From contig JAYSUQ010000194.1 in assembly GCA_043718985.1 (NCBI GenBank), forward strand, positions 1-33,442: a stretch of DNA of 33,442 nt, given 5' to 3'. The DNA is from UBA4416 sp043718985. Its GTDB lineage: Bacteria > Bacteroidota > Bacteroidia > B-17B0 > Aurantibacillaceae. Made by a program: the position numbers and the translations under genes. The notes beneath the pieces are model-generated. The model saw only the letters and a list, made by a program, of their open reading frames with translations, was not told where the DNA came from and made no database searches. This document shows, one piece after another, positions 9,272 through 17,201 of the stretch. Position 1 is the first letter of the stretch, and every line of letters starts with the position of its first letter.

Positions 9272-9877
9272 ATGATACCTTTTAAAAACATACCAAACAA
9301 CGCTGCTTTTGGAGAGTTATTTGAACTCGAAAAAAACGAGTTTTTATTGCATCAACAAATAGATTATGTTGAGTATAAAATGCAACGACTTACATTTTTA
9401 GAGAACCAAACTAACTCTAAAAGCTGCCAAGCGTTAATAGATTATTTAAAAATAAATAAACCAAAAATAGCCGTGTTTGCAGGCAGTTTTAATCCGTTTC
9501 ACAAAGGGCATTTTAATGTATTGCAAAAAGCCGAAAAATTATTTGATAAAGTAATTATTGCATTTGGCCAAAACATAAGTAAAGACGATAGAACCTGGGC
9601 AACACCTCAAACCATTACAAACAGGCAACTTGCAAGTTACTCGGGCTTATTAACCGATTATGTTGATAGCCTACAATATGATGTTACTGTTGTTAGAGGT
9701 CTTCGAAACTCAACAGATTTTAATTACGAACAAAACCAATACCGATATATACAGGAATTAAAACCAGATATAAAAATTGTGAATATTTTTTGTGATAAAG
9801 AGTTTGAGCACATTAGCTCGTCTGGTATTCGCACCTTAGAAAAATACAATAAGCACCAAAATTATTTACTAGATTAA
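9272..9877 (+). CDS. coaD: CoaD-like pantetheine-phosphate adenylyltransferase with N-terminal extension
   Basis: Residues 66-201 align with phosphopantetheine adenylyltransferase, which makes dephospho-CoA from 4'-phosphopantetheine and ATP. The nucleotidyltransferase motif is GSFNPFHKGH (71-80), the substrate and ATP-site motif is VRGLRNSTDFNYE (141-153), and the late motif is HISSSGIR (180-187). The first 65 residues, rich in Glu, Gln and aromatic residues, are extra: ordinary CoaD is about 160 aa and starts at the equivalent of residue 65. The extension is in frame with no internal Met close to the domain start (nearest Met37), so it appears genuine. It could be the organism's CoaD or a related nucleotidyltransferase of different specificity. 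It sits between an M16 peptidase and a subtilase, an unusual place for CoA synthesis. Confidence 0.8.
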   Translation: MIPFKNIPNNAAFGELFELEKNEFLLHQQIDYVEYKMQRLTFLENQTNSKSCQALIDYLKINKPKIAVFAGSFNPFHKGHFNVLQKAEKLFDKVIIAFGQNISKDDRTWATPQTITNRQLASYSGLLTDYVDSLQYDVTVVRGLRNSTDFNYEQNQYRYIQELKPDIKIVNIFCDKEFEHISSSGIRTLEKYNKHQNYLLD

Positions 9878-9889
9878 ATACAAACAAAA

Positions 9890-12679
9890 ATGAAACAATT
9901 ATTTTTTATAGTAACCGCCATAACACTAACGCTATCAAGCTATTCGCAAAAACTATATAAGTTGCCAAATGGCAGCACGCCTAACGATTACATTGCAAAC
10001 ACAATAATAATAAAAGTTAAACCGCAATTTAAAAACGATTGCGAACGCTTTAAAATAAACAACACTTCGTTTAATTTATTGGCCGCAAGTATTGGAGTAC
10101 AAAACCTACAAAAAAAATTCCCCAATAATAATGCTCCCGATAAACCAACAAATAACAATGGCTTTAAGCTTGCTAACCTTTCGCAAATTTATGAGTTAAC
10201 TTATACGGCAACTGTTGACATAGAAAAAGCAATAAGTAAACTATTAGCGTCGGGTATTTTAGAGTATGCCGAACCGCATTTTTTACCCACACTGTTTTAT
10301 TCGCCAAACGACCCTCAAGCAACACCTTTAGGCCAGTACCACTTACAAAACATACAAGCGTATGCGGGCTGGGATGTAGATAAAGGTGATTCATCTATTG
10401 TTATAGGTATTACCGATACGGGCATTGAACCGTTTCACGAAGATTTAAACACTAACATTAAACGTAATTTTGCCGATGTAATTGATGGAACAGATAACGA
10501 TAACGATGGTTATATAGATAACTATATGGGTTGGGATTTAGGTGTTAATGATAACGATCCAACCTGGCAAAGCTTAACACATGGCATACATGTAAGCGGG
10601 TTGGCTGGTATGCAAACCGATAATTTAATTGGAGGTGCTGGCACAGGATTTAATTGTAAGATACTACCAATTAAAATTGCAAACGCAGCGGGTAGTTTAA
10701 TTGCTGCTTATGAAGGCATTAAGTATGCGGCTGACCATGGTTGCCATATTATAAATTGTTCGTGGGGAGGCACAGGAGCTAGCCAATATGGCCAAGATAT
10801 AGTTGATTATGCCACAATAAATAAAAACTGTTTAGTGGTTGCTGCGGCTGGTAATAATGGAGCCGAACAAGAATTTTTTCCTGCAGCATATAACTATGTG
10901 TTTGCCGTTGCTAATACACAAAGTGATGATACCCGATACAATCAATCAAACTACGGTTCGTTTATTGATGTTTGCGCGCCAGGCACAAATGTTGTGTCAA
11001 CAATACAAAGTAACCAATATACCCCATCAACAGGCACATCAATGGCATCGCCTGTTACAGCGGGCATTGCGGGTATTGTAAAAAATCACTTTCCTGGTTA
11101 TAATGGTTTGCAGGTTGGCGAAAGAATTAAAGTAACCTGCGATAATATTTACCCCCTAAATGTTGGGTTAGAAAATAAATTAGGCGGTGGTCGCATTAAT
11201 TTATTTAGAGCCTTAACCGACCCCGCAACGCCAAGTGTAGTTTTTTTAGATAAAACAGTAACCGACAAAAACGATGAATCTTTTTTAAGTGGCGATACAT
11301 TATTTATAGCAGGAAAGTTTATTAACTACTTAGATGCCACAACAGCATTAAACGTTACGGTAACACCATTATCTGCACTAGCAACTAGTATAGATAATAC
11401 AACTGCACTGGGCGTTATAACCACATTGGCATCTAAAACAAATTCGCTCGATCCGTTTTCTTTTAAATTAAACGGCTCACTACCAGTTAACCAAGCATTA
11501 GTGTTTGAGGTTTTATTAAATGATGGCACTTACACTTCAAAACAATTTTTTACAGTTTTTGTAAACATCGATTACGTTAACATAACCGAAAACAATGTGT
11601 TTACAACCGCAACAAGCAAAGGTAAAATTGGATATAATCAAGATGCGCAAGCCCAAGGTTTAGGCTTTAAGTATAACGACGTAGATATTTTATACGAGGG
11701 CGGATTGTTAGTTGGTATTGATACAAATACTGTTGCAGATTGTGTTCGAGGCGCAAACCCTAATGCTGCAGATGTAGATTTTATGGCCGTTGCCAAAATT
11801 ACACGCCAAACCCCATCTGTATTAGCCGACCACGAAACTGCCGCTACTTTTAATACAACTGGTATTACTGCAACAGTGCAACAAAACACGTATGCTTGGG
11901 GGGCCGCACCAAATTTAGATTATGTTATTTGGGAATACATAATTACAAACACACACATAACCGATACCATTAAAAATTTATACACAGGTATTTTTGCCGA
12001 TTGGGATATAGATGGCGCAACGTTTGGGCAAAATAAAAGCGCCTATGATGCATCAACAAAAATGGGCTACTCGTATTACACAGGTGCGGTTAAAAAATAT
12101 GCTGGCATTAAACTATTAACAAATAGTGCAGCACCAAATTTTTATGCAATAGATAATGTAACAGGCGGTGCCGGCGGGTTTGATATATCTAACGGGTTTG
12201 ATACAAAAGAAAAATATAATGCTATGAGAACCCAACGCTTAGCGGCTGGTGTTGTTGGTGCAGGCACCGATGTTGCAAATGTAATGAGTACAGGACCATT
12301 AGAGGTTTTACCTAACCAACAAATTAAAGTTGCTTTTGCAATTTTAGGAGGCGATAGTTTAAATGGTATTATTGCATCGGCAACAAATGCCCAAACACAG
12401 TACGATGGCTTAACTACGAGTTTTAAAAACAATTTAATTTTAGATGATGATTTAACTTTATATCCAAACCCAACAAACGGTTTAGTAAATATTATTCAAG
12501 TTAAAAACCACTATAATGTTGTTGAGGTATTTAATAGCAATGGCCAATTAATTACCAAAAAACAATTACTAACATTAAATCAAAATATAGATTTGAGTAA
12601 ATACACAAAGGGGATATATATTTTGAAATTGATAGGAGATAAAAAACAATTAATAAAGAAAATTGTTTTAATCGATTAA
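9890..12679 (+). CDS. T9SS-secreted subtilisin-like (S8) serine protease
   Basis: This 929-aa preproprotein has a signal peptide (1-20, ending SSYSQ), a propeptide-like region to about residue 135 and an S8 catalytic domain. The triad is intact: Asp176 in GITDTGIE, His231 in HGIHVSG, and Ser384 in GTSMASP; the oxyanion Asn is Asn322 in AAAGNNG. An Asp/Asn-rich insert (DGTDNDNDGYID, 199-210) looks like a calcium site. A long beta-rich middle region (about 440-850) follows. It ends in a T9SS type A sorting domain from residue 857 (LYPNPTNG) to the C-terminus. It should be exported by Sec, then moved across the outer membrane by T9SS and attached to or released from the surface, to degrade external protein. 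It begins 12 bp after the CoaD-like gene. Confidence 0.93.
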   Translation: MKQLFFIVTAITLTLSSYSQKLYKLPNGSTPNDYIANTIIIKVKPQFKNDCERFKINNTSFNLLAASIGVQNLQKKFPNNNAPDKPTNNNGFKLANLSQIYELTYTATVDIEKAISKLLASGILEYAEPHFLPTLFYSPNDPQATPLGQYHLQNIQAYAGWDVDKGDSSIVIGITDTGIEPFHEDLNTNIKRNFADVIDGTDNDNDGYIDNYMGWDLGVNDNDPTWQSLTHGIHVSGLAGMQTDNLIGGAGTGFNCKILPIKIANAAGSLIAAYEGIKYAADHGCHIINCSWGGTGASQYGQDIVDYATINKNCLVVAAAGNNGAEQEFFPAAYNYVFAVANTQSDDTRYNQSNYGSFIDVCAPGTNVVSTIQSNQYTPSTGTSMASPVTAGIAGIVKNHFPGYNGLQVGERIKVTCDNIYPLNVGLENKLGGGRINLFRALTDPATPSVVFLDKTVTDKNDESFLSGDTLFIAGKFINYLDATTALNVTVTPLSALATSIDNTTALGVITTLASKTNSLDPFSFKLNGSLPVNQALVFEVLLNDGTYTSKQFFTVFVNIDYVNITENNVFTTATSKGKIGYNQDAQAQGLGFKYNDVDILYEGGLLVGIDTNTVADCVRGANPNAADVDFMAVAKITRQTPSVLADHETAATFNTTGITATVQQNTYAWGAAPNLDYVIWEYIITNTHITDTIKNLYTGIFADWDIDGATFGQNKSAYDASTKMGYSYYTGAVKKYAGIKLLTNSAAPNFYAIDNVTGGAGGFDISNGFDTKEKYNAMRTQRLAAGVVGAGTDVANVMSTGPLEVLPNQQIKVAFAILGGDSLNGIIASATNAQTQYDGLTTSFKNNLILDDDLTLYPNPTNGLVNIIQVKNHYNVVEVFNSNGQLITKKQLLTLNQNIDLSKYTKGIYILKLIGDKKQLIKKIVLID

Positions 12680-12692
12680 TTGTTTAAAACCC

Positions 12693-12726
12693 AAGTGGTT
12701 TTAAAAATTCCGTATATTTACCACTT
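12693..12726. terminator. Possible terminator or 5'-leader hairpin between subtilase and purB
   Basis: A 7-bp inverted repeat, AAGTGGT / ACCACTT, has 20 bases between its arms and starts 13 bases after the subtilase stop. The right arm is followed by ATTTTTAAATT, so it could be a modest plus-strand intrinsic terminator. The loop contains TATATTTA, close to the Bacteroidota -7 box, so the element might instead lie within the purB promoter. The sequence cannot decide between the two. Confidence 0.4.
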
Positions 12727-12737
12727 ATTTTTAAATT

Positions 12738-14093
12738 ATGGAATTAACTGCGCTTACCGCGATATCGCCTGTTGATGGTAGATACAGAAAAGTAACCAAC
12801 GAACTGGCAACTTATTTTTCTGAATTCGGATTAATTAGATACCGTGTGCAAGTAGAAATTGATTATTTCATTTTGTTATCGCAACAAGGCTTAGCTCAAT
12901 TACCAAAGTTAAGCACCCAACAAGTTGCTAACTTAAAAGTAGTGTATCAAAATTTTTCGTTTGCCGATGCAGAGGCGATTAAAGAAACGGAGAAGACAAC
13001 TAACCATGACGTGAAAGCGGTTGAGTATTTCATTAAAGAAAAATTAAAAACACAAGGTTTAGAAAACTATTTAGAGTTTGTTCATTTTGGATTAACCTCT
13101 CAAGATATTAATAACACCTCCATTCCACTATCATTAAAGCAGGCCAACAGTGAAGTGGTGTTGCCTAATTTAAAATTAGTGACTGATAAATTAACAGGCT
13201 TAGCAAAGGAATGGAAAAACATTTCGTTACTAGCGCGTACTCACGGTCAGCCTGCATCGCCTACACGATTAGGAAAAGAGATTTATGTATTTGTAGAACG
13301 TTTACAAATTCAAATCAATCAGTTAAATGCGATTCCTTTTTCGGCTAAGTTTGGTGGAGCAACGGGTAATTTCAATGCACATTATGTAGCCTATCCAAAA
13401 AACGATTGGATTAAATTTGGAAACGAATTTGTGAATAATACGCTTGGGTTAAATAGAAGCCAGTTTACTACACAAATTGAACACTACGACAACATTGCCG
13501 CTTACTGCGATGCATTAAAACGCATCAATACTATTTTATTGGATTTATGCCGCGATATTTGGACTTATGTGAGTATGGATTACTTTAAACAAAAACTAAA
13601 AGCAGGAGAAATTGGTTCATCGGCAATGCCACATAAAGTAAACCCTATTGATTTTGAAAACGCCGAAGGTAATTTAGGAATGGCCAATGCTATTTTAGAA
13701 CACTTATCAGCAAAACTTCCTTTATCTCGTTTACAAAGAGATTTAACAGATAGTACCGTATTAAGAAACTTAGGTGTGCCTGTTGCACATATTTTAATTT
13801 CATACAAAAGCATTTTAAAAGGCTTAGATAAATTAATATTAAACGAAGAGATTTTTAATAGAGATTTAGAAAATAATTGGGCAGTAGTTGCAGAGGCAGT
13901 TCAAACCATTTTACGCAGAGAAGGCTATCCAAAACCTTATGAAGCTTTGAAAGATTTAACGCGTACCAATACTCAAATTACAAAAGATTCGATGCATACA
14001 TTTATTAACGGATTAAATGTTAGTGACCAAATAAAAGCAGAGTTATTAAACATTACACCGCAAAACTTTGTAGGACAAAATCCTGAATTTTAA
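12738..14093 (+). CDS. purB: Adenylosuccinate lyase
   Basis: The 451-aa protein is a full-length adenylosuccinate lyase of the E. coli PurB type (about 456 aa). It starts with the family-typical LTAISPVDGRYR. The fumarase/aspartase-superfamily signature GSSAMPHKVNP lies at about residues 293-303 and carries the flexible-loop catalytic Ser. The TSQDINNT and ARTHGQPASPTR motifs are also present. It removes fumarate at two steps of purine synthesis: SAICAR to AICAR and adenylosuccinate to AMP, in the cytoplasm as a homotetramer. It seems to be transcribed from its own short leader, with an inverted repeat just upstream. It converges on the LRR gene with a 60-bp gap. Confidence 0.97.
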   Translation: MELTALTAISPVDGRYRKVTNELATYFSEFGLIRYRVQVEIDYFILLSQQGLAQLPKLSTQQVANLKVVYQNFSFADAEAIKETEKTTNHDVKAVEYFIKEKLKTQGLENYLEFVHFGLTSQDINNTSIPLSLKQANSEVVLPNLKLVTDKLTGLAKEWKNISLLARTHGQPASPTRLGKEIYVFVERLQIQINQLNAIPFSAKFGGATGNFNAHYVAYPKNDWIKFGNEFVNNTLGLNRSQFTTQIEHYDNIAAYCDALKRINTILLDLCRDIWTYVSMDYFKQKLKAGEIGSSAMPHKVNPIDFENAEGNLGMANAILEHLSAKLPLSRLQRDLTDSTVLRNLGVPVAHILISYKSILKGLDKLILNEEIFNRDLENNWAVVAEAVQTILRREGYPKPYEALKDLTRTNTQITKDSMHTFINGLNVSDQIKAELLNITPQNFVGQNPEF

Positions 14094-14153
14094 GATTATA
14101 AAATAAAGCGACCTTTGATGCTTTAAGAGTTACTTTTTGTATCAAACAAAAAA

Positions 14154-15152
14154 TTATTTACTCACAATCACTTTTTGTTTAACAGTTTTACCAACTAAAA
14201 AATAAATGCCATTCTGTAAATGATTGACTTTATAAGAAAAATTATTTTGTTGATTTAATTCAAGTGTTTCAATTACCTGACCTAATTCGTTTGTTACACA
14301 AATTACATCAGCCATTTGAGATTGAATAGTAAAGTCGCCATTATTAGGATTTGGATAAATACGTATTGCATTATTTAAATACAGTGTGTTTATACCAGTA
14401 GTACCACACGTTAAATTAAAACTAGCAGTAGCATCTACAGCTGCCCAGTTAGTTGTACTGTATGCCACATTATCAACTTGTATACAAGTTAAATTAGGAT
14501 TAGTCCATGCATCAAAATTGGTTCCTGGCATATTTGCATTATTACCATTTTTTACATTTAAACTTGTTAATTGATTAGAACTACATAATAATGCAGTTAG
14601 TGTGGCATTATTACTTAAATCTAAACTTGTTAATTGGTTAGCAAAACAATAAACTTCATTAAGCGCCGTATTTGCACTTAAATTTAAACTTGTTAACTGG
14701 CATGAGTTACAATACAAAGCAAGGAGCGCTGTATTAGAACTCAAATTTAAAGTTCCTAAATTATTCCCATTACAAAATAAATAATTAAGTGCTGTATTGG
14801 CACTTACATCAAGGTTAGTTAATAAGTTAGTTTGTAATCTTAAATCTGTTAGCGCAATATTAGCCGTTAACGTTACGCTAGTTAATAAGTTGTTGTTACA
14901 AACTAATTGGGTTAGAGCTGTAAATGACTCAATTCCAGTTAAGCTTGCTATTCCGCTAGAGGCACAAACAATGCCGCCATTAAATGCATTAGCTTCAGTT
15001 AATTGAATCTCTGTATCAGAATTAGTATTAATCGCTAAATTTCCAACTAAATACGCTTTGAAATTGGCGTCAGGTATAATAACATTTTGAGCTTCCATAA
15101 TCGAGAAAGTAGAAATAATTGAAAGCGCAGTAAAGAGTATGTTTTTTTTCAT
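14154..15152 (-). CDS. T9SS-secreted leucine-rich-repeat protein
   Basis: From the ATG at 15152 the protein is 332 aa; an upstream ATG at 15176 adds only IFVKIIF before the evident signal peptide (MKKNILFTALSIISTFSIME), so the later start is chosen. After an N-terminal cap beginning with the common Bacteroidota motif VIIPDANFKAYL come six 21-residue LRR units of the pattern LxLSxNTALxxLxCxxNQLTS. A cap and a T9SS type A domain follow (YPNPNNGDFTIQ to the end, KVIVSK). It is probably a surface-displayed or released binding protein for adhesion or ligand contact. Its upstream region holds a paired LytTR-type operator directly after the response-regulator gene, suggesting that it is a target of that system. 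Confidence 0.88.
   Translation of the reverse strand: MKKNILFTALSIISTFSIMEAQNVIIPDANFKAYLVGNLAINTNSDTEIQLTEANAFNGGIVCASSGIASLTGIESFTALTQLVCNNNLLTSVTLTANIALTDLRLQTNLLTNLDVSANTALNYLFCNGNNLGTLNLSSNTALLALYCNSCQLTSLNLSANTALNEVYCFANQLTSLDLSNNATLTALLCSSNQLTSLNVKNGNNANMPGTNFDAWTNPNLTCIQVDNVAYSTTNWAAVDATASFNLTCGTTGINTLYLNNAIRIYPNPNNGDFTIQSQMADVICVTNELGQVIETLELNQQNNFSYKVNHLQNGIYFLVGKTVKQKVIVSK
14560..14937 (-). repeat. Six 63-bp tandem units encoding LRRs
   Basis: The coding DNA of the LRR protein repeats with an exact 63-bp period. On the plus strand the recurring AAACTTGTTAAT-like block begins at 14560, 14623, 14686, 14749, 14812 and 14875. The first three units are the most similar at the DNA level and the last two have diverged (GGTTAGTT, GCTAGTTA). 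Such a run could expand or contract by slippage or recombination, changing the repeat number in the surface protein. Confidence 0.85.
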
Positions 15153-15207
15153 AAATATAATTTTTACGAAAATCACTATTTATTTGGCTTTAGGCAATGT
15201 GAAGTTC

Positions 15208-15237
15208 ACGAACTGTATAATCTAGTTCATGAATCGT
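15208..15237 (-). promoter_or_regulatory. LytTR-type paired operator upstream of the LRR gene (site A)
   Basis: Read on the minus strand, two 9-bp direct repeats, ACGATTCAT (15237-15229) and ACAGTTCGT (15216-15208), are separated by exactly 12 bp (21-bp period). The published LytTR consensus is [TA][AC][CA]GTTN[AG][TG] twice with a 12-13 bp spacer; the copies match at 7/9 and 9/9 positions. The core similarity is wider than 9 bp (TTCRTGAACT in both). The site lies 55 bp before the LRR start codon and immediately after the response-regulator gene. Binding is inferred, not shown. Confidence 0.7.
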
Positions 15238-15239
15238 AT

Positions 15240-16001
15240 TTAAATAGAAACACGAAGGTCTTTGAGCAGGGCTTCAAACTCCTGCTTTCGGTCGCGGGAA
15301 ATAGTAATAGAAGTGCCATTCTCCATTAAAATAGCATTTTCACTTCGGCTGTACTTTTTAATAAAATTAATATTGATAAAGTATGATCGATGTGTTCTAA
15401 AAAAGAAAGACCGATTTGACAAAATATCTTCGTAAAATTTTAATTTTTTACTCACCACTATTTTTTGCCCGTCTTTTAAAAAGAATGTTGTGTAAGCTCC
15501 GTCAGCTTCTAAAAACACAATATCAGCAACTTCAACAAAGGTTAAACCATTGCTCATAGATAAAGCAATTTTGCGAATATCATCACCTTTGTAGGATTCC
15601 TTTAATAATTCGATTTGTTCCTGCATTTGAGAGTGCAGTTTTTTTTGTTTTAGTTTTTCTACGGAGTTTTTTAACTGATCAATATCAATAGGCTTTAAAA
15701 TATAATCAACCGCCGAAATTTCGAAAGCTTTAATTGCATATTCACTATAAGCAGTTACGAAAATAATTTCAAAATCAATTTCTCTGAAAAAACCCAACAG
15801 CTCAAAACCATTATAATCGGGCATTTCAATGTCTAAAAAAACCACATCCGGTTTATATTTATTGATTGCAATAACACCATCAGGCACATTAGCACAATTT
15901 GCTGAAATATTTATTTCGGGACAATAATTTGATAACAATGAAAAAAGAGTATTTCTAGCTCTTTCCTCATCATCAATAATTATGGCGTTAATTGAGTTCA
16001 A
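15240..16001 (-). CDS. LytTR-family response regulator
   Basis: The 253-aa protein has an N-terminal receiver domain with acidic pair Asp10/Asp11 (IIIDDEER), phospho-acceptor Asp57 (VVFLDIEMPD) and the conserved Lys in VDYILKPID. A LytTR DNA-binding domain follows from about residue 145, with the typical FFRTHRSYFININFI stretch. It should be phosphorylated by a His_kinase-type sensor and bind direct-repeat DNA as a dimer. The sensor gene lies two genes upstream on the same strand, with a secreted-protein gene between. The regulator starts 58 bp after that secreted-protein gene with no terminator between, so the two are probably co-transcribed. Both flanking intergenic regions carry LytTR-type operators, which implies autoregulation. 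It resembles the LytT/AlgR/YehT type. Confidence 0.93.
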   Translation of the reverse strand: MNSINAIIIDDEERARNTLFSLLSNYCPEINISANCANVPDGVIAINKYKPDVVFLDIEMPDYNGFELLGFFREIDFEIIFVTAYSEYAIKAFEISAVDYILKPIDIDQLKNSVEKLKQKKLHSQMQEQIELLKESYKGDDIRKIALSMSNGLTFVEVADIVFLEADGAYTTFFLKDGQKIVVSKKLKFYEDILSNRSFFFRTHRSYFININFIKKYSRSENAILMENGTSITISRDRKQEFEALLKDLRVSI

Positions 16002-16059
16002 TTTTTGATTGTAAAGTTAATAGTGGAAAGTTAAACTTTTCATCTAAATTAGTATATAT

Positions 16060-17103
16060 TTAATGTTTAAATTCTTGTGCTTTCTTACACGAAATAGGAC
16101 CTAAAGATCCATTAAACCCAGCCATAAACGAAGGGCCGTAAGCTTTTCCATCCCAAGTTTGATTGATTGTGCAATAAATAAAACGGCATTCACTGTTTTT
16201 CCAACCATGTGATATAGCAACAATTAAAGCTGTTCTGTGTGAAATTACACTGGGATTATCTTTACGATACATTGTTTTCCAATCTTTGGCAATATAGACA
16301 TAATCCATTCTGTCGCCCCAACTTTCTGGCTTATCATTTGCAGCAACAGGCTTAATTAAATTAAAATATTCTTTTTCTCTTGCCGCATCTTTAATTACTT
16401 GTGGTGGTAAATTAAAAGCATCGCCCATTGCACTATACGAATTATCAACCATCATCATAAATTCATGAAATACTGCATTAGCTAGTTTAGTGCTATCCCA
16501 ATCCGCTAGCTTCTCTTTGTTTTTGCACATCACATTCATACTACCGCCTAAAAATGTTTTTGTGTCTGTATCAAATAATCGTAATATTTTTTTACCATCT
16601 TTTGTTTGCGAAGAGGCATCTGCTACTAAAATAATTTCAGGATCTTGTGAGTATCTGTAAAAAACAACACCATTTTTAAAACCTTGTTTAAAATTGCTGC
16701 CCGGCATGAGTTTATTTTGGAAAGGAAAAGAATAATAATTATTTTTTTCGATATTGATTTTTCCAATTTTTGGACCGTCCATTATTTCAAAATCAACTTC
16801 TTTTGTTTCATCTGCATCACTATAACGAACTCCTTTTTTTGCTTCCTCTTTAATGTAATGAATCGTACCCGTATATTCTTCTGGACGATACTCTATTGTT
16901 ATAGCGTTTAATTGAAAATTCTTTTTGGCTTCAAAATAAATATCATACTTAAGATAATATTTACCAGAAATTCCAATTGGGTCAGTGTGTTCAGTCGAGT
17001 ACACTTCTATACCTTTTGGTAATGCTGTTTCTTGAGCATTTGATTGGTTTATCATTGCTAAAAAACACAAAGCGATTGTTGCTAGTTTGTTAATTTTGAT
17101 CAT
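16060..17103 (-). CDS. Secreted protein of unknown family inside the LytS/LytTR locus
   Basis: The 347-aa protein has a clear signal peptide (residues 1 to about 24, ending NQSNAQ) and no further membrane segment or T9SS tag. I do not recognise the fold. The N-terminal half looks beta-rich. The C-terminal third has several Cys and Trp residues (SECRFIYCTINQTWDG, SCKKAQEF) and a GFNGSLGPISC segment near the end, suggesting disulfide bonds in the periplasm. The gene sits between the sensor kinase and the response regulator. A paired LytTR operator lies 68 bp upstream of its start, with a TACGTTTG -7 box between. It may be an input modifier (a ligand-binding accessory of the sensor) or an output protein; context favours membership of the module but does not tell which. 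Confidence 0.75.
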   Translation of the reverse strand: MIKINKLATIALCFLAMINQSNAQETALPKGIEVYSTEHTDPIGISGKYYLKYDIYFEAKKNFQLNAITIEYRPEEYTGTIHYIKEEAKKGVRYSDADETKEVDFEIMDGPKIGKINIEKNNYYSFPFQNKLMPGSNFKQGFKNGVVFYRYSQDPEIILVADASSQTKDGKKILRLFDTDTKTFLGGSMNVMCKNKEKLADWDSTKLANAVFHEFMMMVDNSYSAMGDAFNLPPQVIKDAAREKEYFNLIKPVAANDKPESWGDRMDYVYIAKDWKTMYRKDNPSVISHRTALIVAISHGWKNSECRFIYCTINQTWDGKAYGPSFMAGFNGSLGPISCKKAQEFKH

Positions 17104-17130
17104 AAGTTTGTTTTAAGTTAGGTTTGAACA

Positions 17131-17138
17131 CAAACGTA
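17131..17138 (-). promoter_or_regulatory. Putative -7 box of the secreted-protein/regulator transcript
   Basis: On the minus strand TACGTTTG matches the Bacteroidota -7 consensus TAnnTTTG exactly. It lies 27 bp before the ATG at 17103 and 33 bp downstream of the LytTR site B edge. The expected -33 TTG is not at a usual distance, which fits a promoter that needs an activator bound just upstream. Confidence 0.5.
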
Positions 17139-17171
17139 TGTTTTATCTATGCGAAACATTTTTTTCAACTC

Positions 17172-17201
17172 ATGAACCGTATTAATTAATTCACGAATGG
17201 T
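17172..17201 (-). promoter_or_regulatory. LytTR-type paired operator after the sensor gene (site B)
   Basis: On the minus strand, ACCATTCGT (17201-17193) and ACGGTTCAT (17180-17172) form direct repeats separated by exactly 12 bp. Each matches the published LytTR consensus at 8/9 positions. The spacing and the wider core (TTCGTGAATT, TTCATGAGTT) mirror site A at 15208-15237. The distal copy touches the stop codon of the sensor gene, and the site precedes the secreted-protein gene. Binding by the nearby LytTR regulator is inferred. Confidence 0.7.

Noticed and set aside
14094..14153. TTTTTG/CAAAAA pairing between purB and the LRR gene as a terminator
   Set aside because: A six-pair, nearly all A-T stem is not stable enough to call, although both convergent genes must end here.
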